DNA from: an uncultured Chloroflexaceae bacterium
GTDB lineage: Bacteria > Chloroflexota > Chloroflexia > Chloroflexales > Chloroflexaceae
NCBI GenBank assembly: GCA_937141995.1
Contig: CAKZQX010000055.1
Location: forward strand, 1-8,953
Direction: 5' to 3'
DNA: 8,953 bases
In this document: positions 6,835 to 8,953 of the stretch, in pieces
Layout of the letters: the number at the start of each line of letters is the position of its first letter
Numbering within the stretch: the stretch's first letter is position 1
Translations under genes and position numbers: made by a program
Notes under the pieces: generated by a model
The model's database searches: none
What the model saw: only the letters and a program-made list of their open reading frames with translations
Told to the model about the DNA's origin: nothing

Positions 6835-7914
6835 CTATTCCGTACCAAACATCTGGGTCCAGTAGTGATGGGCCTGTACGTTACCACTATCATCTTCCAT
6901 GTAAACATATCCGATACCAATGTCTCGAAATTCACAGTTTAGGATATTGCTGCGATGTCCAGCACTTTGCATCCAGCCCTCGACCGCATCTTCAGCCGTC
7001 TCAGGACCGGCAAAGATGTTTTCAGCAACGGCACGAAACGTGTAGCCCACAGCATGTGCCCGATCTCCGAGAGACGACCCATCTGAACTGGTATGCGAAT
7101 AGAAGTCGTTATATGCCATATCTTCGCTGTGTTGTTGAGCTGCATGCATCAGTCGCGGCTCACGTACTAGCGCAGGACAGCCATGTTGCGCACGGTAAGT
7201 ATTGGTGAGATCGAGTACCCGCGCAACAGCGGCGTCGCTGCTCGGCCGCTCAGGTACCACCGGGTCAGGACTCGTTGTGGGAGCATACTGCTCTGTCCCC
7301 AGCAACCCTAACAGCACGGACCCATTGCTGTGAATCTCAAAGCGTGCCCGCTCAAACCACTGTACGCGGCCCATGCTACCGTCGGGCAGTACTGTTTCAT
7401 ATACCCCGGTCAACGGTAAGCCGAACAGGGCTATATGCTCAGCATCACTGAACCCAGGCGAACCATCGAAATTCAGGCCATAAGCTTGCCAGGTGTTCAA
7501 GATGGGCTCACATACATTGAAGCCCGTTTCATTGAAGTAGCGGCAGGTATCCTGCGGTGTCTCACGCGCGGGTGCATCGGTGCGGGCAACATAATCGGCC
7601 CCCAGGCGCCCGAGTTGCACATCATAGGGCGGGGGATTTTCGGGATGCAACTCCATCCGCACACGCTCGAACCACTGCACCTGACGCGACTGGCCTTCAA
7701 TCATTTCCATCTGCGGCGGGGTAACAGGGAACCCGAAGATAGGCAAACCTCCATTCTGCCCCCAGAACTCGCGCATACGTCCATGGATGCAGTGACCTGT
7801 CTCTGCAAAGCAGTGACGGGAATGGGAGGACGAAGCCAGTACCGTAGGGAGATCGTGTCCGGCCTGGAGCAAAACCAGCGTCACGATGAATAGGATACGT
7901 AGATATCTCTCCAT
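6835..7914 (-). CDS. Secreted protein with LGFP-like repeats and C-terminal CAP domain
   Basis: A 359-residue protein. ATG at 7914 is well supported by GAGGAGA (7922-7928) 7 bases upstream. Residues 5-27 form a signal peptide, probably cut at VLA-SS. Two related repeats follow: about 35-108 (CFAETGHCIHG, FGFPVT, VQWFERVRMELHP, LGRLG) and about 124-209 (CRYFNETGFNVCEP, FGLPLTG, VQWFERARFEIH, LGLLG). I recall this repeat from Chloroflexota secreted proteins; it recalls LGFP repeats thought to bind cell walls. After a Pro/Ser linker (211-226) comes a CAP domain (230-357) with H274 in FYSHTSSDG, E299 in AENI and H320 in SAGHRSNIL; C246 and C327 could form a disulfide. The second repeat is more diverged. 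It lacks the VYLP-type tail, so attachment may rely on the repeats. A cell-envelope role is inferred; the activity is unknown. Confidence 0.92.
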   Translation of the reverse strand: MERYLRILFIVTLVLLQAGHDLPTVLASSSHSRHCFAETGHCIHGRMREFWGQNGGLPIFGFPVTPPQMEMIEGQSRQVQWFERVRMELHPENPPPYDVQLGRLGADYVARTDAPARETPQDTCRYFNETGFNVCEPILNTWQAYGLNFDGSPGFSDAEHIALFGLPLTGVYETVLPDGSMGRVQWFERARFEIHSNGSVLLGLLGTEQYAPTTSPDPVVPERPSSDAAVARVLDLTNTYRAQHGCPALVREPRLMHAAQQHSEDMAYNDFYSHTSSDGSSLGDRAHAVGYTFRAVAENIFAGPETAEDAVEGWMQSAGHRSNILNCEFRDIGIGYVYMEDDSGNVQAHHYWTQMFGTE

Positions 7915-7975
7915 GGTTATTTCTCCTCATGTAGCCACCAATATGCTGATGTATCCGTGGATAAGCATTTACTTC

Positions 7976-8218
7976 TCATTTGCTTATTTTTAAAGCATCA
8001 AATGAAATCCTAGCCCCACTTGAATACGAAAAACCGGCTGATTTTGGGACATGTTCCCCACTCCGGCCTACACGATACCGGAACGTATAAACCATTTCGA
8101 CACCATGAGCCGTCATGGGGAGTGACACGTCGCAAAAATGACCTTTTTGACCTGCTGGTGGGACAATTTCATGAACCGCCTCTAGAAATAAGCGAACGGT
8201 GAGATTTGTGTTCCACAC
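7976..8218 (-). pseudogene. Open frame directly behind the HTH gene stop
   Basis: After the TGA of the HTH gene (8252-8254) the same frame stays open for 91 codons, to the TAA at 7976-7978. The first usable start is GTG at 8218, which would give 80 residues. No good ribosome site precedes that GTG. The translation (for example TFRYRVGRSGEHVPKSAGFS) has no domain I can name. It could be a former extension of the HTH protein cut off by a stop mutation, a remnant of another gene or mobile element, or a chance open frame. The rest of the 337-base gap (7915-8251) holds the ribosome site of the CAP gene and a weak AT-rich dyad at 7976-8005. Confidence 0.2.
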
Positions 8219-8220
8219 AA

Positions 8221-8240
8221 TAGATTTGTATAGATTTGTA
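8221..8240. repeat. 10-bp tandem repeat TAGATTTGTA x2
   Basis: Two exact head-to-tail copies of TAGATTTGTA, starting 11 bases past the HTH gene stop on the minus-strand side. A partial copy (AGATTTGT) occurs at 8202-8209. Probably simple slippage in AT-rich spacer; a binding site is possible but unsupported. Confidence 0.7.
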
Positions 8241-8251
8241 AGGAACTTCGG

Positions 8252-8845
8252 TCACCGCTGGCGGTTGCTATGGTGATTAACTCGAACTGGTGCAGATAAC
8301 TCTAATGGTTCACTCCCACGTCGCCGGCACGTAACTTCCCACGCGGCGAGTTGTCGGGCAACCGCCGCAATCGCTTGATTGCGAATAGACGCGATGCTGC
8401 GCACCGAAACATCAAATATGGTTGCCAGTTCCTGGTTCGTATGTGACTTGAGTACATAGGCAAGAGAAAGCATGAGATACTGATGACACTCCTGCGGAAC
8501 CGGCAGATCCCGGGGCCATCGCTGCTGTGACAGGTTGTCAAGTGCCGCCTGGATCTCCGACGACAGCGTACTGGTGGGCGGGCGCAGACAGATCAGTGCT
8601 TTGCGGATGCAGTACCAGACCGCACGCTGGCGGTCACTATCATGGACCTGACGTCGCTGCGCCTCAGCATCGATTAACTGAATTGTCATATCCTCAATAT
8701 ATGTCATGCGCAACGTCACAATGGGCTGAAAGGCGGGATAGTCGGTGGAGGTATGCCGCCCCCAACGTTGGAGGGCTGGTTTGAGAAGTTCCTCAAGGGT
8801 AGACGCCAGCGTATCGGTCAGTGTCGCATCATGGTCAGTCATCAT
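8252..8845 (-). CDS. Helix-turn-helix protein, sigma-70 region 4-like
   Basis: A 197-residue, probably cytoplasmic protein. Two adjacent ATGs (8845 and 8842) are possible. The purine stretch GAAAGGA (8850-8856) is 4 bases from the first and 7 from the second, so the second may be the true start, giving 196 residues. The C-terminal part, about 122-166, is a helix-turn-helix: SHTNQELATIFDVSVRSIAS, followed by IRNQAIAAVARQL, resembles sigma-70 region 4 or LuxR-type recognition helices. Residues 1-115 are mostly helical, with no recognisable sensor or receiver domain and no sigma region 2, so this is more likely a DNA-binding regulator than a complete sigma factor. The last 25 residues are basic (CRRRG, HHSNRQR). 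It is the first gene of the minus-strand series and may regulate the secreted proteins; this is inferred from position only. Confidence 0.8.
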   Translation of the reverse strand: MMTDHDATLTDTLASTLEELLKPALQRWGRHTSTDYPAFQPIVTLRMTYIEDMTIQLIDAEAQRRQVHDSDRQRAVWYCIRKALICLRPPTSTLSSEIQAALDNLSQQRWPRDLPVPQECHQYLMLSLAYVLKSHTNQELATIFDVSVRSIASIRNQAIAAVARQLAAWEVTCRRRGSEPLELSAPVRVNHHSNRQR

Positions 8846-8953
8846 GGTGTCCTTTCATTTACGTCCTGGTAGCATGTGGTGGACGGAAGATGTGCCATGC
8901 GAATGAGAGCGTAGTGCGCTTGATCATAAGAAATAGGACGTATGTGGGAAACG
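8846..8953 (-). promoter_or_regulatory. Upstream region of the HTH gene
   Basis: This 108-base stretch to the window edge should hold the promoter of the HTH gene. The best -10 candidate is TATGAT (minus strand, 8923-8928), but the hexamer 17 bases before it (TTTCCC) is a poor -35. Transcription from there would leave an untranslated leader of about 70 bases. The site is weakly supported. Confidence 0.2.

Noticed and set aside
8040..8110. Insertion-sequence end suggested by GGGACATGTTCCCC and CCGG repeats
   Set aside because: No matching inverted end, target duplication or transposase frame could be found in the window.
8252..8845. Calling the HTH protein a sigma factor
   Set aside because: Only a region 4-like helix-turn-helix is visible; no region 2 motif for -10 recognition or core binding is seen.

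Overview
The window reads as chromosomal DNA from a Chloroflexota bacterium, probably a filamentous phototroph related to Chloroflexus or Roseiflexus. This rests on four features: Pro-Thr-Ala stalks of the PTATPT type, a tandem 'FxETGHxxxG...FGxPxT...QWFERxRxE.H' domain fused to a CAP domain, secreted proteins ending in a short '(R)VY(L/M)P' tail, and moderate GC. The genus is inferred from protein style, not from a marker gene.

Layout. A + strand gene enters from the left edge and stops at 200. A convergent gap (201-544) follows, with one very long hairpin (286-338) and a second hairpin (484-513). Everything after it that looks like a real gene is on the minus strand. In transcription order (right to left) these are: a 197-aa helix-turn-helix protein (8252-8845), a 359-aa secreted protein with two LGFP-like repeats and a C-terminal CAP domain (6835-7914), a 502-aa secreted protein with an N-terminal CAP domain and beta-sandwich-like tail domains (4990-6498), and a 1147-aa secreted von Willebrand factor A protein with several extracellular domains, a proline-rich minisatellite stalk and a C-terminal domain (545-3988).

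The gaps between these genes are large (337, 336 and 1001 bases), so they are probably separate transcription units rather than one tight operon. The gaps hold a 22-bp perfect palindrome, operator-like repeats, a 72-bp tandem duplication carrying orphan ribosome-binding sites, and candidate terminators. The 1-kb gap may also hold a small cysteine-rich ORF, which is weakly supported.

How the genes may work together. Three consecutive secreted, multidomain proteins next to a DNA-binding protein suggest a cell-surface or extracellular set, perhaps for adhesion, sheath or matrix. The VWA protein and the CAP/beta-sandwich protein share nearly the same C-terminal tail, which suggests a shared export or anchoring route. 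The HTH protein is the obvious candidate local regulator, but nothing in the sequence proves it. No tRNA, rRNA, CRISPR array, intact transposase or phage gene was found.
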